From Niallia alba (lineage in GTDB: Bacteria; Bacillota; Bacilli; Bacillales; Cytobacillaceae): a stretch of DNA of 64,000 nt. The position numbers and the translations under genes are program-made. Shown here piece after piece: positions 8,364-17,625 of this stretch. How positions within the stretch are numbered: position 1 is the first letter of the stretch; every line of letters begins with the position of its first letter. The stretch lies in contig NZ_JABBPK010000001.1 in NCBI RefSeq assembly GCF_012933555.1, positions 3,016,001 through 3,080,000 of the forward strand, in the 5' to 3' direction. The notes under the pieces are model-generated. The model searched no databases. It saw only the letters and a list, made by a program, of their open reading frames with translations, and was not told the origin of the DNA.

Positions 8364-8489
8364 TTACTTATTATTTGTATGGCTTTGTACTTCAATTTTT
8401 ATTAGATTCTCCGCTTTATGCCCACAGCATTTACATATTGTCTTTTCTGTATAGATGTTCAGGCAGTGACTACAATAATAATTCACCAT
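8364..8489 (-). CDS. Tiny zinc-ribbon-like protein
   Basis: A 41-residue protein, MVNYYCSHCLNIYTEKTICK, then CCGHKAEN and a polar tail. Two cysteine pairs (CSHC and CKCC) spaced about 10 residues apart suggest a single bound zinc. I use the ATG at 8489 rather than the longer frame because the cysteine module begins there; the ribosome site (GTGGGTGTGATAAAT) is weak. A terminator follows at once. Function unknown. The 250 bp upstream hold no other gene that I can support. Confidence 0.5.
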   Translation of the reverse strand: MVNYYCSHCLNIYTEKTICKCCGHKAENLIKIEVQSHTNNK

Positions 8490-8741
8490 ATTTATCACAC
8501 CCACTTCTTCATAAACATATATTAGTATATTTATCATTCGTGGAATATGTGCCAAAACTAGAAAAGATTAACCGATTTGTCATATTCGATCTATTCGCAA
8601 AATTGTTGTTATCATGGATCCACAAAATAGATGCTTATTCAAATATATGCTTAATCTTTTTCCCATTCTTAATGGGAAGTATGTTCCAATCGCAAGCTGC
8701 GAAAATTCGCGAAATCAGGTGGGGCATGGATAAAGTTTTCT

Positions 8742-10265
8742 TTATTGCTCTAACTGATAAACATCACTATATTTTTTATATAGATAGTCAATTAAATATT
8801 GAGCATTTAATCCTTCACCTGTAACATCTTTTAATATCTCAAGTGGTTTTTTCGTTTTACCATAATAATGAATTTTTTCATTAAGCCATTCTTTAATAGG
8901 TAATAATTTTCCCTGTTCTAATAATTCATCGAAGTTAGGAATATCCTTTAGCATTATCTGTTTTAGCTGTGCTGCATACATATAACCTAGTGCATAGGAA
9001 GGAAAATATCCAAAGCTTCCGCCAGCCCAATGTACATCCTGGAGCACACCTTCTCCATCATTTTTAGGAACAACACCTAAATATGATTTATATTTCTCGT
9101 TCCATATCTTCGGCAAATCCTTTACTTCTATATCCCCATCAAATAATCCCTTTTCTATTTCATAACGAATCATAATATGTAACGGATATGTTAATTCATC
9201 TGCCTCAATCCTAATTAGTGAAGGCTTTGACTCATTGATAGCTCGATAGAATTCTTCCACAGGAACTTGATCAAATTGTCCATTTGTATATGATTTTAAT
9301 GTTTCATAATTATGTCTCCAGAAAGAAAGATTTCTTCCGACAAAATTTTCATAGAAGAGAGATTGAGATTCATGAATCCCCATAGATGTTCCTGAACATA
9401 ATGGCGTACCAACTAATTCCTTAGAAATATTTTGTTCATATAATGCGTGACCAACTTCATGAATTGTTCCAAATACAGCTACTCTAAAGTCTGATTCGTC
9501 ATATTTAGTCGTGATACGAACATCACCTGGATTAATTCCTGTAGCAAATGGGTGAACCGTTTGATCTAGCCTCCCTGCATCAAAATCATATCCTACCTGC
9601 TGCAATACTTTGAGGCTGAATGCTTCTTGATTTTCTTTGGAAAATGGCTCATATAAGAAGTCTGTTGATGGCTTATTAGTTGATTCTGCAATTTTATGTA
9701 CTAATGGCACTATTTTCTCTCTTACATTTGAAAATACTTCATCTAATATAGAAACTGTCATTCCTGGCTCATACATATCTAATAAAACATCATATTTATT
9801 ATCTTTATATCCCCAATATTCAATGAACCGTTTATTCATTTCAACTAACTTTTCTAAATATGGCTGAAATAGGGCAAAATCAGCTTTCTCTTTCGCCTCT
9901 TCCCACACACTTTCTGCTTTCGACTGTAGCATTACATATTCTTTATGTTCTTGGGCTGGAATTTTTTTATTGCGATCAAAGTCCTTCTTCATTTCCTCTA
10001 CTGTTTTCCTTGTGATAGGCGATAATTCCTTTTGAATGTTTTCTTCAGAGAGAATAGAAAGGTAAGATTCCAGTTCTGTAGAAGTTGATAAGGCAAACAA
10101 TTCAGAGGATAATACCCCAATTACTTCTGTTCGCTGGTCTACTCCCTTTTTTGGGGCACCTGTACGCAAATCCCAATAAATTAAAGCAAGCGCTTCATTA
10201 TATGCACCTATTTTCTTCACATAATCTAAAAATTGTATTTCTATCTCTTTTTGATTAGTAGACAA
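8742..10265 (-). CDS. ypwA: Thermostable carboxypeptidase, M32 (Taq) family
   Basis: A 507-residue zinc metallocarboxypeptidase that releases C-terminal amino acids from cytosolic peptides. The metal site HEVGHALYEQ (HExxH) is visible near residue 268, with the family motifs DVRITTKYDESDF just before it, HESQSLFYEN after it, and IRIEADELTYPLH near 350. Length fits M32 enzymes (about 500). The start is TTG at 10265 with GAGGAG 6-7 bases upstream. B. subtilis YpwA is the expected orthologue in this neighbourhood. No partner gene is on the same strand immediately downstream. Confidence 0.92.
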   Translation of the reverse strand: MSTNQKEIEIQFLDYVKKIGAYNEALALIYWDLRTGAPKKGVDQRTEVIGVLSSELFALSTSTELESYLSILSEENIQKELSPITRKTVEEMKKDFDRNKKIPAQEHKEYVMLQSKAESVWEEAKEKADFALFQPYLEKLVEMNKRFIEYWGYKDNKYDVLLDMYEPGMTVSILDEVFSNVREKIVPLVHKIAESTNKPSTDFLYEPFSKENQEAFSLKVLQQVGYDFDAGRLDQTVHPFATGINPGDVRITTKYDESDFRVAVFGTIHEVGHALYEQNISKELVGTPLCSGTSMGIHESQSLFYENFVGRNLSFWRHNYETLKSYTNGQFDQVPVEEFYRAINESKPSLIRIEADELTYPLHIMIRYEIEKGLFDGDIEVKDLPKIWNEKYKSYLGVVPKNDGEGVLQDVHWAGGSFGYFPSYALGYMYAAQLKQIMLKDIPNFDELLEQGKLLPIKEWLNEKIHYYGKTKKPLEILKDVTGEGLNAQYLIDYLYKKYSDVYQLEQ

Positions 10266-10395
10266 TATACTCTCCTCTTTTCTTTCCTATTATTCTTTTA
10301 TCATAACATATTGGTTAATGAACTAAATATGATTAATAATTAATTTTCATTGAAGACCACATAGATAACAAATACTTTTCCCTTTAGAGACAAAA

Positions 10396-10454
10396 ATGTC
10401 CCATAAGTTTATCTATAGTATTGCTTAACAACATTAGATAAACTTATGGGACAT
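10396..10454 (-). terminator. Terminator of ypvA
   Basis: A perfect 20-bp inverted repeat (ATGTCCCATAAGTTTATCTA and its complement) with a 19-base loop, followed on the minus strand by TTTTTG. It lies 10 bp past the ypvA stop. Confidence 0.8.
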
Positions 10455-10463
10455 GCAAACTAA

Positions 10464-12377
10464 TTAATTTGGTTTTACTGGCAATGCCTTTAGCACAGAA
10501 CTCTTTACAAGTTCAGTTTCGTCCGGATTCATACATAAATGAATAGATCCTTTGTCTTCATGTGTACGAATTAATCGACCAATGCCTTGACGTAGCCTTA
10601 AAATCATATATGGTAAATCCACTTCTAAAAATGGATTTTCTACATTTTCTCGTTTACTTTTATACACAGGATCGTTTGGAGGGAATGGCAAGGAATAGAT
10701 AAAGACGTTTTCTAATGATCTACCTGGCACATCTAGCCCCTCCCATAAATTCACTGCACAAAGAATTGATTTTTCCTCATTTTGAAACTTAGAAACAAGG
10801 GTACTGATTTCTCTTTCCCCTTCAAAATAAATTGGCAGCATGAAATCATTGGGTAAATTCTCCTGAAAACTAGCTAAATCCTCTTTGCTATTGAAAAGAA
10901 CAAGGGAACGACCTTCTGCTTTTATTAATTCTCCATAACAATATTCTTGTTTTTCTTTGTCCGCTTCTTTCGCAAATGGTTTGATATGAACAGTCATATT
11001 TTCTTCATAGTCGAAAGGAGAATCCACAGAAAATGATAAATAATTGGTTGCACCAATACTATTTGCCATGTATTCAAAGGATTTATTGTCAGACAGTGTC
11101 GCTGAGGAGAAGATAATCGGCTTTTGTTGACTAAATACTTCCTCTTGCATAATATCTTGAACAAGTCTCGGCATAATGACAAGCGTTCTTTCGCCATTGT
11201 TTTCCTCAAACCATGTTATTCCATTCATTTCTTTTAAAAATAAGCCTAATGAATGAGATATCTGTTCTAAATATTCCTCCACAACTTTTAAGTCGTATTC
11301 ATTGATGACATACATTTCGCTTTCGAAGACAAGCTCTTCTTCTAGCTCTGAAATATAGCCTGCTAATTTTCTACCTGCTTGTATTACTCGATCCGTTTTT
11401 TTGATTTCTTGTTTATCAGAGCCTTCTGTTTTATAAGATGCATCTGTTAATTCTCTAAAAAACTGCTCATTTTGGTAGATTGTTTCTTCAATAATATTTA
11501 ATGTCTTTTCTCGCACATCATTTGCCATTAAACGAGTTAATAGATTCTCCAAGTTTTGCTCAGTCAAACGATATGTTAGAGCATTTTGTGCTGCATATTC
11601 TAATAAATGCCCTTCATCGAAAACGACACATGCACTATCTGGTAATAAAGGCAGCTGCCCTTCTCTTTTTCTAGCTTCTTTTGTCCAAATATGTTCCATA
11701 TAGAAATCATGAGAACAAATAATTAGATCTTTGGCATTTCGATAATAGTCTCTATGCAATGTTTGCCCACAACGATGGCGCTTATCACATGTAAAACAAT
11801 CTTGCATAGAATCCCATGCTACCCCTTCCCAATCTTTATCGTTCAGATCTGGATAGTCTTTTCTATCACCATATGGTGCAAAAGATTGCATCGAACCAGT
11901 GCCGTGCACGAAATCTGGAAGGCTATCGTAAATGGAATTATACGTATCTTCAAATGTAATTTTTTGATCTAATTTGGTTAAACATAAATACTGATTTCGC
12001 GATTTCGCCAACCGAACATCAATATTTAACCCAAGTGCCTGTTCGAGCTTTGCAATATCGCCTTCTTTTTTAACAAGTTGTTCAATTAATGTTTCGTCTG
12101 AACAAGCGATAATAGCAGGCTTGTTTACATAACGGGCATAACAAATACTATATAGTAAATAAACAAACGTTTTTCCAGTCCCTACTCCTGCCTCTGCGAA
12201 AATCGTTTTCTTGTCTTTAAATGCTTTTTCTAATTGATAAGCCATATATACTTGCTCATCGCGTAATTCATACCCTGCCTCTGGAAGAATGTCATAAAAG
12301 ACATCCCCGATCCATTCTCCCAACTTGTCATAAAATGATTCTGTTTTTGATACTTCAAATGGCATGCTATTTTGCAT
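10464..12377 (-). CDS. ypvA: Fe-S DNA helicase of the XPD/DinG family, YpvA
   Basis: A 637-residue superfamily 2 helicase. Walker A is AGVGTGKTFVYLL near residue 63 and the DEAH-type box is VFDEGHLLEY. Four cysteines (one in RNQYLCL, then DCFTC and RCGQ) form the expected [4Fe-4S] site between the helicase motifs. The C-terminal domain shows FSSATLS, WEGLDVPG and LRQGIGRLIRT. The ATG at 12377 has GGAGGGG 5 bases upstream and is preferred to the one at 12419. Unlike the dinG gene further right, it has no N-terminal exonuclease. Role: 5'-3' DNA unwinding in repair, inferred from family. Confidence 0.9.
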   Translation of the reverse strand: MQNSMPFEVSKTESFYDKLGEWIGDVFYDILPEAGYELRDEQVYMAYQLEKAFKDKKTIFAEAGVGTGKTFVYLLYSICYARYVNKPAIIACSDETLIEQLVKKEGDIAKLEQALGLNIDVRLAKSRNQYLCLTKLDQKITFEDTYNSIYDSLPDFVHGTGSMQSFAPYGDRKDYPDLNDKDWEGVAWDSMQDCFTCDKRHRCGQTLHRDYYRNAKDLIICSHDFYMEHIWTKEARKREGQLPLLPDSACVVFDEGHLLEYAAQNALTYRLTEQNLENLLTRLMANDVREKTLNIIEETIYQNEQFFRELTDASYKTEGSDKQEIKKTDRVIQAGRKLAGYISELEEELVFESEMYVINEYDLKVVEEYLEQISHSLGLFLKEMNGITWFEENNGERTLVIMPRLVQDIMQEEVFSQQKPIIFSSATLSDNKSFEYMANSIGATNYLSFSVDSPFDYEENMTVHIKPFAKEADKEKQEYCYGELIKAEGRSLVLFNSKEDLASFQENLPNDFMLPIYFEGEREISTLVSKFQNEEKSILCAVNLWEGLDVPGRSLENVFIYSLPFPPNDPVYKSKRENVENPFLEVDLPYMILRLRQGIGRLIRTHEDKGSIHLCMNPDETELVKSSVLKALPVKPN

Positions 12378-12508
12378 GAGTACCCCTCCGACTTTACGAA
12401 ATAATCTTCTTGTTTTCATCTTTATCTATTTAATAAGTAATGGGTTATTACACTTGTTTTTAATGACGAACCCTAATCATAGTCAATTTTAGACCAATAT
12501 TCAAGTGA

Positions 12509-12546
12509 AAAGAGGGTTGCCACACAAGATTTAGGCACCCTCTCTT
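12509..12546 (-). terminator. Hairpin, probable terminator
   Basis: AAGAGGGTTGCC pairs with GGCACCCTCTCTT; on the minus strand it ends in TTTTC. It lies between the 56-residue gene and ypvA. Confidence 0.45.
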
Positions 12547-12649
12547 ACAAAATTGGATATTTTTTTGGATATCAAACAATCCATGATTTGTTTTCTAAAG
12601 ACTTTCCATTTAAACTTTTAGGTAGTCAAATTAATATTACCTTTATTTT

Positions 12650-12735
12650 TCGAGGCGATCAAAGCCTCCTTGCGAGGTTTCGGACTTGCTCGCATTTCTC
12701 ATAGGAGAACATCTATGCACTATGCTGCCGTTATA
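12650..12735. repeat. Degenerate copy of the GC-rich spacer repeat
   Basis: A GC-richer island within AT-rich spacer, with AAAGCCTCCTTGCGAGG, TTTCGGACTTGCTCGCA and CTCATAGGAG. The last two correspond to the 'GTCTCGGACTTTCTCGC...CCATAGGAG' core of the spacer repeats elsewhere in the window. The ends are no longer recognisable. The rest of 12378-12757 holds only the hairpin listed above. Confidence 0.45.
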
Positions 12736-12757
12736 ACAAAACGATTTAATCCTTTTG

Positions 12758-12928
12758 TTATCCTCTATCTCTTGATAAGGAATAAGTCATTGCCTGCTGA
12801 ACCATTTGTTGAGCTGCCGATAGCTGCTCTATCACGGTTTCATCCGAAATGCCTTCTCCTTCTATTAAATCCATCGAAGAATTTAATGCGCCGATTATTT
12901 TTGTATAATCTAAAGTACTGTCTTTCAT
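12758..12928 (-). CDS. Small helical protein of unknown function
   Basis: A 56-residue acidic, probably all-helical protein, MKDSTLDYTKIIGALN followed by VIEQLSAAQQMVQQAM. The ATG at 12928 has GGAGGG 7 bases upstream, a strong signal; the longer frame starts at the non-standard codon inside that ribosome site. No cysteines, no membrane helix. It lies between ypsC and ypvA on the same strand. I do not recognise a family. Confidence 0.6.
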   Translation of the reverse strand: MKDSTLDYTKIIGALNSSMDLIEGEGISDETVIEQLSAAQQMVQQAMTYSLSRDRG

Positions 12929-13032
12929 AAATTTTCCCTCCAGCAAATTACGTATAGAATAAATATATACTGTTTCTCAGAAAATATACTTATTTAAAGG
13001 ATGTAATCTTTTGGAGGGCTATTCCCAAATTT

Positions 13033-14166
13033 TTAGTCTCTTTTTCGTTTGCCCCAGTACTGGTAATAATCTGTTCTGATGAAACCATTGAATAGTTTAC
13101 GTTTTTTTGTTGCTTTTCTGCCGTAGTGTGTTTCAAATTCCTCGTCACTTGTAAGCATGTAAATAGACCATGTTTCAAGTGGAGCAAAAGCCTGTCCCAT
13201 TTCCTGATACATTTTTTGAACAGATGGTTTATCTCCTAATCGCTCTCCGTATGGCGGATTCCCAACAATAACACCATTTTCTTTCATAGTGGTAAAATCT
13301 TTTACTTGCATCTGCTTAAAAGTAATAAGATCTCCAAGTCCTGCCTCAAAGGCATTATCTTGAGCAATTTTAATCATACGATGATCGATATCTGATCCGA
13401 AGATTTCAAGAGGCTGATCATATTTCGCGTTATCCTCTGCCTCTGTACGAATTTCATCCCATACTTCACTTGGCATCCAGTCCCAACTTTCAGAAATAAA
13501 ATCACGATTAAAGCCAGGCGCAATATTTTGCCCGATTAATGCAGCCTCTATAGGAATTGTCCCAGATCCGCAAAAAGGATCTGCAAAAGGTCGATCCGCT
13601 GTCCAATTTGTTAGCAAAATTAAGGAGGCAGCGAGTGTTTCTTTTAAAGGAGCTTCCCCTTGTCCAGCACGATAGCCTCTTTTATGAAGCCCTTGACCTG
13701 AAGTATCAATCGTTAATGTAACTATATCCTTTAAAATAGCAACTTCTATCTTAAATAATGCACCATTTTCCTCTAGCCAACCTGTTTTCTTATAATGCGT
13801 GCTTATTCGATTAACAATTGCCTTTTTTACAATCGCTTGACAATCGGATACGCTGAACAGCTTTGATTTGACCGATTTACCCGAAACAGGAAATTGTGCG
13901 TTCACAGGAAGATATTCTTCCCAACGAATCGCTTTCGTCTTTTCAAAAAGCTCATCGAATGTAGTAGCTTTAAATTCTGCTACTTTGATTTTTACGCGAT
14001 CAGCTGTACGTAACCACATATTGCTTCTTGCAATAGCTCTTTCATCACCTTTGTATAAAACTTTCCCATTATCTACTGTACACTCGTATCCTAGCCCTCT
14101 TACTTCTTTTGCAACTATTGCTTCAAGGCCCATAGCTGCAGTAGCAATTAAGTCAAATTCCCTCAT
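13033..14166 (-). CDS. ypsC: 23S rRNA guanine-N2 methyltransferase, RlmL/YpsC type
   Basis: A 377-residue SAM-dependent rRNA methyltransferase. The N-terminal 60-155 region is a THUMP RNA-binding domain (LRTADRVKIKVAEF, HYKKTGW). The Rossmann methyltransferase follows, with PFCGSGTIPIEAALIG as the SAM motif, FGSDIDHRM, and the catalytic VGNPPYGER near residue 300. B. subtilis YpsC is the direct orthologue; modification of a 23S guanine (G2445 type) is inferred from E. coli RlmL. The ATG at 14166 has AAGGAG 4 bases upstream. It lies just after rnpB in the direction of transcription. Confidence 0.92.
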   Translation of the reverse strand: MREFDLIATAAMGLEAIVAKEVRGLGYECTVDNGKVLYKGDERAIARSNMWLRTADRVKIKVAEFKATTFDELFEKTKAIRWEEYLPVNAQFPVSGKSVKSKLFSVSDCQAIVKKAIVNRISTHYKKTGWLEENGALFKIEVAILKDIVTLTIDTSGQGLHKRGYRAGQGEAPLKETLAASLILLTNWTADRPFADPFCGSGTIPIEAALIGQNIAPGFNRDFISESWDWMPSEVWDEIRTEAEDNAKYDQPLEIFGSDIDHRMIKIAQDNAFEAGLGDLITFKQMQVKDFTTMKENGVIVGNPPYGERLGDKPSVQKMYQEMGQAFAPLETWSIYMLTSDEEFETHYGRKATKKRKLFNGFIRTDYYQYWGKRKRD

Positions 14167-14368
14167 AAAATCTCCTTTGTCGTCATTAAAATAATTTTTT
14201 TATGTATAAATGCGATACTATTTTTTCCAACAAATTGAGTATATTCCATATAAAAAGGATGACCAGATTATATGCATGACATACTGTTTAAAACGAAATT
14301 CTACAGCATATCAGACACAAATCTACGTGTCACCCTTTGTAATGTTATCTTCATCATAAATCAACTCA

Positions 14369-14762
14369 ACGCTTTATAAGCCATGTTCTGTTCCTTTGTA
14401 CTCATACGACTCTCATCTCGTACTAAGGCGGTAATCATCTATCTACAGAAAATAATTTCTGTCCTTCTCTTCCGTTCATTTCCTCAGAGAAAGTTCCCCT
14501 ACCATAATTTGGGTTTCTCGCTCGTGGGGTTTACCTCGTTCCACCCTTGTCATTTCTGACAAGGCTACGTCACTGTGGCACTTTCAAGGTATTCATACCA
14601 TATCCGAAGACTTAGGTATTTTCCCTGCCGTCAGCATAGATATGCTGCCCTAGCTTATTTTTTGACTAGGCACGAACACTACAAGCATCTCAGCCTGTGC
14701 GAGCATGGACTTTCCTCTACAAACAAAGTTTGCAGCGATTACCAAAGCGTTTTATTGATACA
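14369..14762 (-). ncRNA. rnpB: RNase P RNA, Bacillus (type B)
   Basis: The catalytic RNA of ribonuclease P, which matures tRNA 5' ends. On the minus strand the conserved blocks occur in order: GGTAATCGCTGC near the 5' end, GAGGAAAGTCCATGCTCGCA, GTTCGTGCCTAG, CTGACGGCAGGGAAAA, GTGCCACAGTGACG, GGTAAACCCCACGAGCGAG, GAAACCCAAATTATGG, GACAGAA...TCTGTAGATAGATG, and CATGGCTTATAAAGCG at the 3' end. The length of about 394 nt and the internal layout fit the type B fold. Ends are set from the promoter and the closing helix and may be off by a few bases. It lies next to ypsC and gpsB, as in B. subtilis. Confidence 0.95.
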
Positions 14763-14768
14763 ATAGCT

Positions 14769-14797
14769 ATTATAGTTGTTTTACCTATCTATTGCAA
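14769..14797 (-). promoter_or_regulatory. Sigma-A promoter of rnpB
   Basis: TTGCAA (14792-14797), a 17-bp spacer and a consensus TATAAT (14769-14774) on the minus strand, placing the transcript start near 14762. Confidence 0.8.
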
Positions 14798-14838
14798 TGG
14801 TTATTATAGGTAATTATTAACTTTCTATCTTGTTGGAT

Positions 14839-14993
14839 AAAGTGAACCATCCATCAGTGGGGTTTTCCTTCCTCCCCCACTGATGGTTAGTTGAACCAAT
14901 CGGACCTTTACGGACAGTTGATCTCCCACCTTTCTTCCTCGTATGCTCATAAGCTTGAGGCGGGAGTCTTACTGGCCGTTAAGAGTGGATAAA
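14839..14993. repeat. bcr1-like repeat, full-length copy 3
   Basis: A 155-bp copy with ATAAA on its left and GAGTGGATAAA at its right end. The left hairpin (CCATCAGTGGGG with CCCCACTGATGG) is preserved. The right arm keeps the pairing between CTCCCACCT and AGGCGGGAG, so this is the best-preserved copy. It lies between gpsB and the rnpB promoter. Confidence 0.85.
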
Positions 14994-15017
14994 AAGAATA
15001 GCTTCTTGGTGATGAAA

Positions 15018-15320
15018 TCAATCGTATAACTTGCTTCCAAATACATGCTTCTCCAAATTAGATAATCTTTTTAAGATATCAAAATTAGTAGTTCCAGCTG
15101 TAGTTGGTGCAGGTTGTCTGCGGCTAGCTTCCTCTGCCTGCTTCTTCAAACGTAAATTCTCTTGTTGTAGTTCTTCAATTTCTTGGTGAAGGGTTTCATA
15201 ATCTTTAATAATTAAATCCAAAAACTTATCTACTTCTTCTGGTTTATAACCTCTAACACTTGTTTTAAATTCTTTCTCTAAAATATCTTTTGCTGTTAAT
15301 TTCATTTTATCTGATAGCAT
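15018..15320 (-). CDS. gpsB: Cell division adaptor GpsB
   Basis: A 100-residue DivIVA-like protein that links penicillin-binding proteins and other division partners between septum and side wall. The N-terminal membrane/PBP-binding module is visible as [20 protein letters not shown] near residues 12-31, then a coiled coil (residues 35-68) and a short C-terminal trimerisation segment, [17 protein letters not shown]. The ATG at 15320 has GAGGTGA 6 bases upstream. It follows ypsA on the same strand, the usual pairing in Bacillus. One of its known partners, PBP1 (ponA), is encoded at 27.3 kb. Confidence 0.95.
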   Translation of the reverse strand: MLSDKMKLTAKDILEKEFKTSVRGYKPEEVDKFLDLIIKDYETLHQEIEELQQENLRLKKQAEEASRRQPAPTTAGTTNFDILKRLSNLEKHVFGSKLYD

Positions 15321-15395
15321 TTATCGCTCACCTCAGTCGATTACCATTTATCTCAATTATTTTTTCAAATATATGCATTTTTGTCAATAAATCTA

Positions 15396-15953
15396 TTAAT
15401 ACTCTTCATTAAACCTTGCTTCTTCCACAATATCTTGTAAATCTGAAAATTGAATTTTACGAATTTCATAAGTATTTTGTTCCTGATACATTTGTGCGAG
15501 TTCATACAAGTACTTGGGACTACCAGGGTTCTCATCATCATAAAAAAGTAGTAACACATCACTTTTTTTAAGTAGAAATATATTTTTATCTCTTAGTTGT
15601 CGAGGACTTTCATATGGCTTTTTTGAAACAGAATCAACAAAATCAGCCTGCATGATTATTTCTTCATACCATTCTTGATTTGCCTCTTTCCAGTTCTGTT
15701 CCTGTTCAAGAAACGGAGTAATAACACCCAGCTTTAGGTCTGGGTATTCTTCCATCTGCAAATCATATACCACTTCAGCTGCCCATAGTTCAGTACCAAG
15801 CTGCCCACTAATTAACACCCACTCCAGTCCTTCTTCTAGCATTGCCTGTAAGTTCTTTCTAATTGCTAATTTTATGTATTCTGCAGCTAGTTCATCTCGC
15901 TTAAAAATTCCAATTTCATAAGGCTTATAGCCAGAAATGACGGCTATTTTCAT
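15396..15953 (-). CDS. ypsA: YpsA, SLOG-fold protein (DUF1273)
   Basis: A 185-residue protein of the SLOG/DUF1273 superfamily, proposed to bind nucleotide-like ligands; in B. subtilis, overproduction of YpsA inhibits division. Motifs seen: [11 protein letters not shown] at the start, [17 protein letters not shown] near residues 45-61 (the glycine-rich loop), [14 protein letters not shown], and [18 protein letters not shown] near 130-150. The ATG at 15953 aligns with the family start; GGAG lies rather far upstream (14 bases). The longer frame reaching 16022 abuts a repeat and is not favoured. It is cotranscribed with gpsB. Confidence 0.88.
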   Translation of the reverse strand: MKIAVISGYKPYEIGIFKRDELAAEYIKLAIRKNLQAMLEEGLEWVLISGQLGTELWAAEVVYDLQMEEYPDLKLGVITPFLEQEQNWKEANQEWYEEIIMQADFVDSVSKKPYESPRQLRDKNIFLLKKSDVLLLFYDDENPGSPKYLYELAQMYQEQNTYEIRKIQFSDLQDIVEEARFNEEY

Positions 15954-16022
15954 AATCGTATAAGTAACTCCTTCATCTTTACCATTGTTACTATAAAATA
16001 TATCATAAATATACAATCCCAT

Positions 16023-16124
16023 AAAGTGAAACTTCCATCAGTTGGGGTTTTCCTTCCTCCCCCACTGATGGTTAGTTAAAAAAGCTTATGGGGGAGTCTT
16101 ACTGTCCGTTAAGCGTAGGATAAA
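16023..16124. repeat. bcr1-like repeat, deleted form, copy 4
   Basis: A 102-bp copy flanked on the left by ATAAA and ending GCGTAGGATAAA. The left hairpin is intact. The middle is deleted so that GGTTAGTT joins AAGCTTATGGGGGAG. It sits just upstream of ypsA. Confidence 0.8.
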
Positions 16125-16188
16125 GAAATTATGCTTTTTCTGAGACAATCGCTCTCATTTTTACTGCTAGTCTGTAATTACAGTTTTC

Positions 16189-16217
16189 ATTATATGATAA
16201 GTATTCGATAAAATGAA
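16189..16217 (-). promoter_or_regulatory. Candidate promoter of ypsA-gpsB
   Basis: TTCATT, a 17-bp spacer and a consensus TATAAT on the minus strand, upstream of ypsA. The transcript would run through repeat copy 4. Confidence 0.45.
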
Positions 16218-16258
16218 CGAAAATAATCGGTTCCAGAATATTTTTTTGTCTACACGAA

Positions 16259-16826
16259 AGAGGCTGGGACATAAGTATTCCAGTCATAGATAAACCCGAA
16301 CAACTATCAAATAATCCTAAATGATTGTTCGGGTTTTATTAGTTTTATAAAAGGCTGTTTCAGTACAGTTAGTGTTAATATCCGCAGCCTGAATACACTT
16401 CGCTTTCCATGGGGCGAGCGCCGAGCCGCTTCGGCCTATGGCCTGCAGGGTCTCGGACTTTCTCGCAGCTCCCATAGGAGTCTACGTGTATTCAGGCTGC
16501 TCCATATTTCCTACTAATTCATTTTTTCTAAAAAAACAATATTTTTTAGGGAATTGCCTTTAAAAACAGAGTGGAATGGAGCGGAAGACACTCGACTCCT
16601 GCGGGAAGTAGAGCAATCTTTAGACCCCACAGGCTTTAGCCGAGGAGGCTTAGGTTGCTCCCCGCGGAAAGCGAGTTTCTGTAGCGCAATGGAACGAATT
16701 AGTTTTTACACTTGACTATATTTAAAAACATAAATAACCATTGTATAAAAGGAACCTTTATTTAAGTGATAAATTAGAGATTGTTCGTCTTTACAGATTG
16801 GCTATCTAGTTTTGTCCCAGCCTCTT
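16259..16826. repeat. 568-bp composite repeat, copy A
   Basis: A non-coding element with inverted ends AGAGGCTGGGACA / TGTCCCAGCCTCT. Inside, in order, are: a terminator-like hairpin (ACCCGAACAA...TTGTTCGGGT); a GC-rich module bounded by GCAGCCTGAATACAC and GTGTATTCAGGCTGC; and a second GC-rich module bounded by GAGTGGAATGGAGCGGAAGA, with ACTCCTGCGGGA and CCCCGCGGAAAGCGAG inside. A second copy at 23373-23940 is nearly identical and the same length. No transposase-like frame is present. Its right end lies 8 bp from the cotD stop codon and could terminate cotD. It occupies most of the gap 15954-16834. Confidence 0.9.
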
Positions 16827-16834
16827 CCTCTTAC

Positions 16835-17188
16835 TTATTTTTTTCTAAAAGGAAATGCACCAGGCATACCAGGCGTTCCAGGTTGACCTGGGAACAATTG
16901 ACCAGTAGCAGTAAATGGAATTCCTCCAGTTGTTGGATAAGCAGGTGCAACAGGAGCTACTGGATATGGAGCTGGAGCAGGACCCATATTAGCTTGAGTG
17001 TTAGTTACCACAGTCTCAGCAGATTGAGTGTGTGGGAAATAATGTTGGTGCTCATAGTTCACATGATTTACAGTAGTTGTATGTGTGGGATGAATATGTG
17101 GCACAATATTATTTGAATATGTGCTATTCACACAACATTTAGTTGGATGAACTACTGCAGGTAAAATGTTATTAGGTTTACAATGCAT
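16835..17188 (-). CDS. cotD: Spore coat protein CotD-like
   Basis: A 117-residue inner-coat protein: MHCKPNNILPAVVHPTKCCV, then histidine- and proline-rich HIHPTHTTTVNHVNYEHQHY, and a glycine/proline tail ending FPFRKK. The paired cysteines and the H/P pattern are typical of CotD. The ATG at 17188 has GAGGAG 8 bases upstream; the longer frame lacks a ribosome site. CotD is made late in the mother cell; a weak sigma-K-like CATAAGTTG lies about 50 bases upstream. The segment 17189-17430 otherwise shows nothing else I can support. Confidence 0.85.
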   Translation of the reverse strand: MHCKPNNILPAVVHPTKCCVNSTYSNNIVPHIHPTHTTTVNHVNYEHQHYFPHTQSAETVVTNTQANMGPAPAPYPVAPVAPAYPTTGGIPFTATGQLFPGQPGTPGMPGAFPFRKK

Positions 17189-17430
17189 AAGAAAATCTCC
17201 TCTCAATAAATTAATTATCTTACAGTAACAACTTATGTAGAAAGGGATAATCTTGTACTAATACAAACACCTATTTTGCTTTGGTTTTTTATATTTCATG
17301 CAAGAGCTACCTAAAATCATTTTATAAATGTGCATAAAAGCTGTCTTTTAGAGTTGTAAATAAAATAATGGTTAAACAAACAAGAACAAAAAACATACAC
17401 ATAACTACTTTATACAAATTCGTCCACTCC

Positions 17431-17575
17431 AAATTAGTATTTCATTTATTGGGGGTATTTCCTTCTCCCCACTGATGGGTTAGTTACACTTATCGGACCT
17501 TTAGGCAAGAGTTTCAACCCCTAACTAACTATCGCTTGAGCTCGAGGAATTGCTGCCCGTTAAGAGTAGGATAAA
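17431..17575. repeat. bcr1-like repeat, diverged copy 5
   Basis: Recognisable by TTGGGGG...CCCCACTGATGGGTTAGTT, ATCGGACCTTTA, TGCCCGTTAAGAGTAGGATAAA. The left end and the right arm have drifted, suggesting an older insertion than the other copies. It is between mrfB and cotD. Confidence 0.65.
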
Positions 17576-17625
17576 TGAACCACTTACTATTTTAATAGGG
17601 AACGAGCATACAAACAACTAGGTTA

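Noticed and set aside
8375-8824. A 149-residue plus-strand frame covering the gap before ypwA
   Set aside because: It overlaps the zinc-ribbon gene and the ypwA end antisense, has no ribosome site and no domain pattern.
14575-14766. A 63-residue plus-strand frame
   Set aside because: It lies inside RNase P RNA, antisense.
16259-16826. Insertion sequence with transposase
   Set aside because: The 568-bp element has inverted ends but no protein-coding frame of meaningful length, in either copy.
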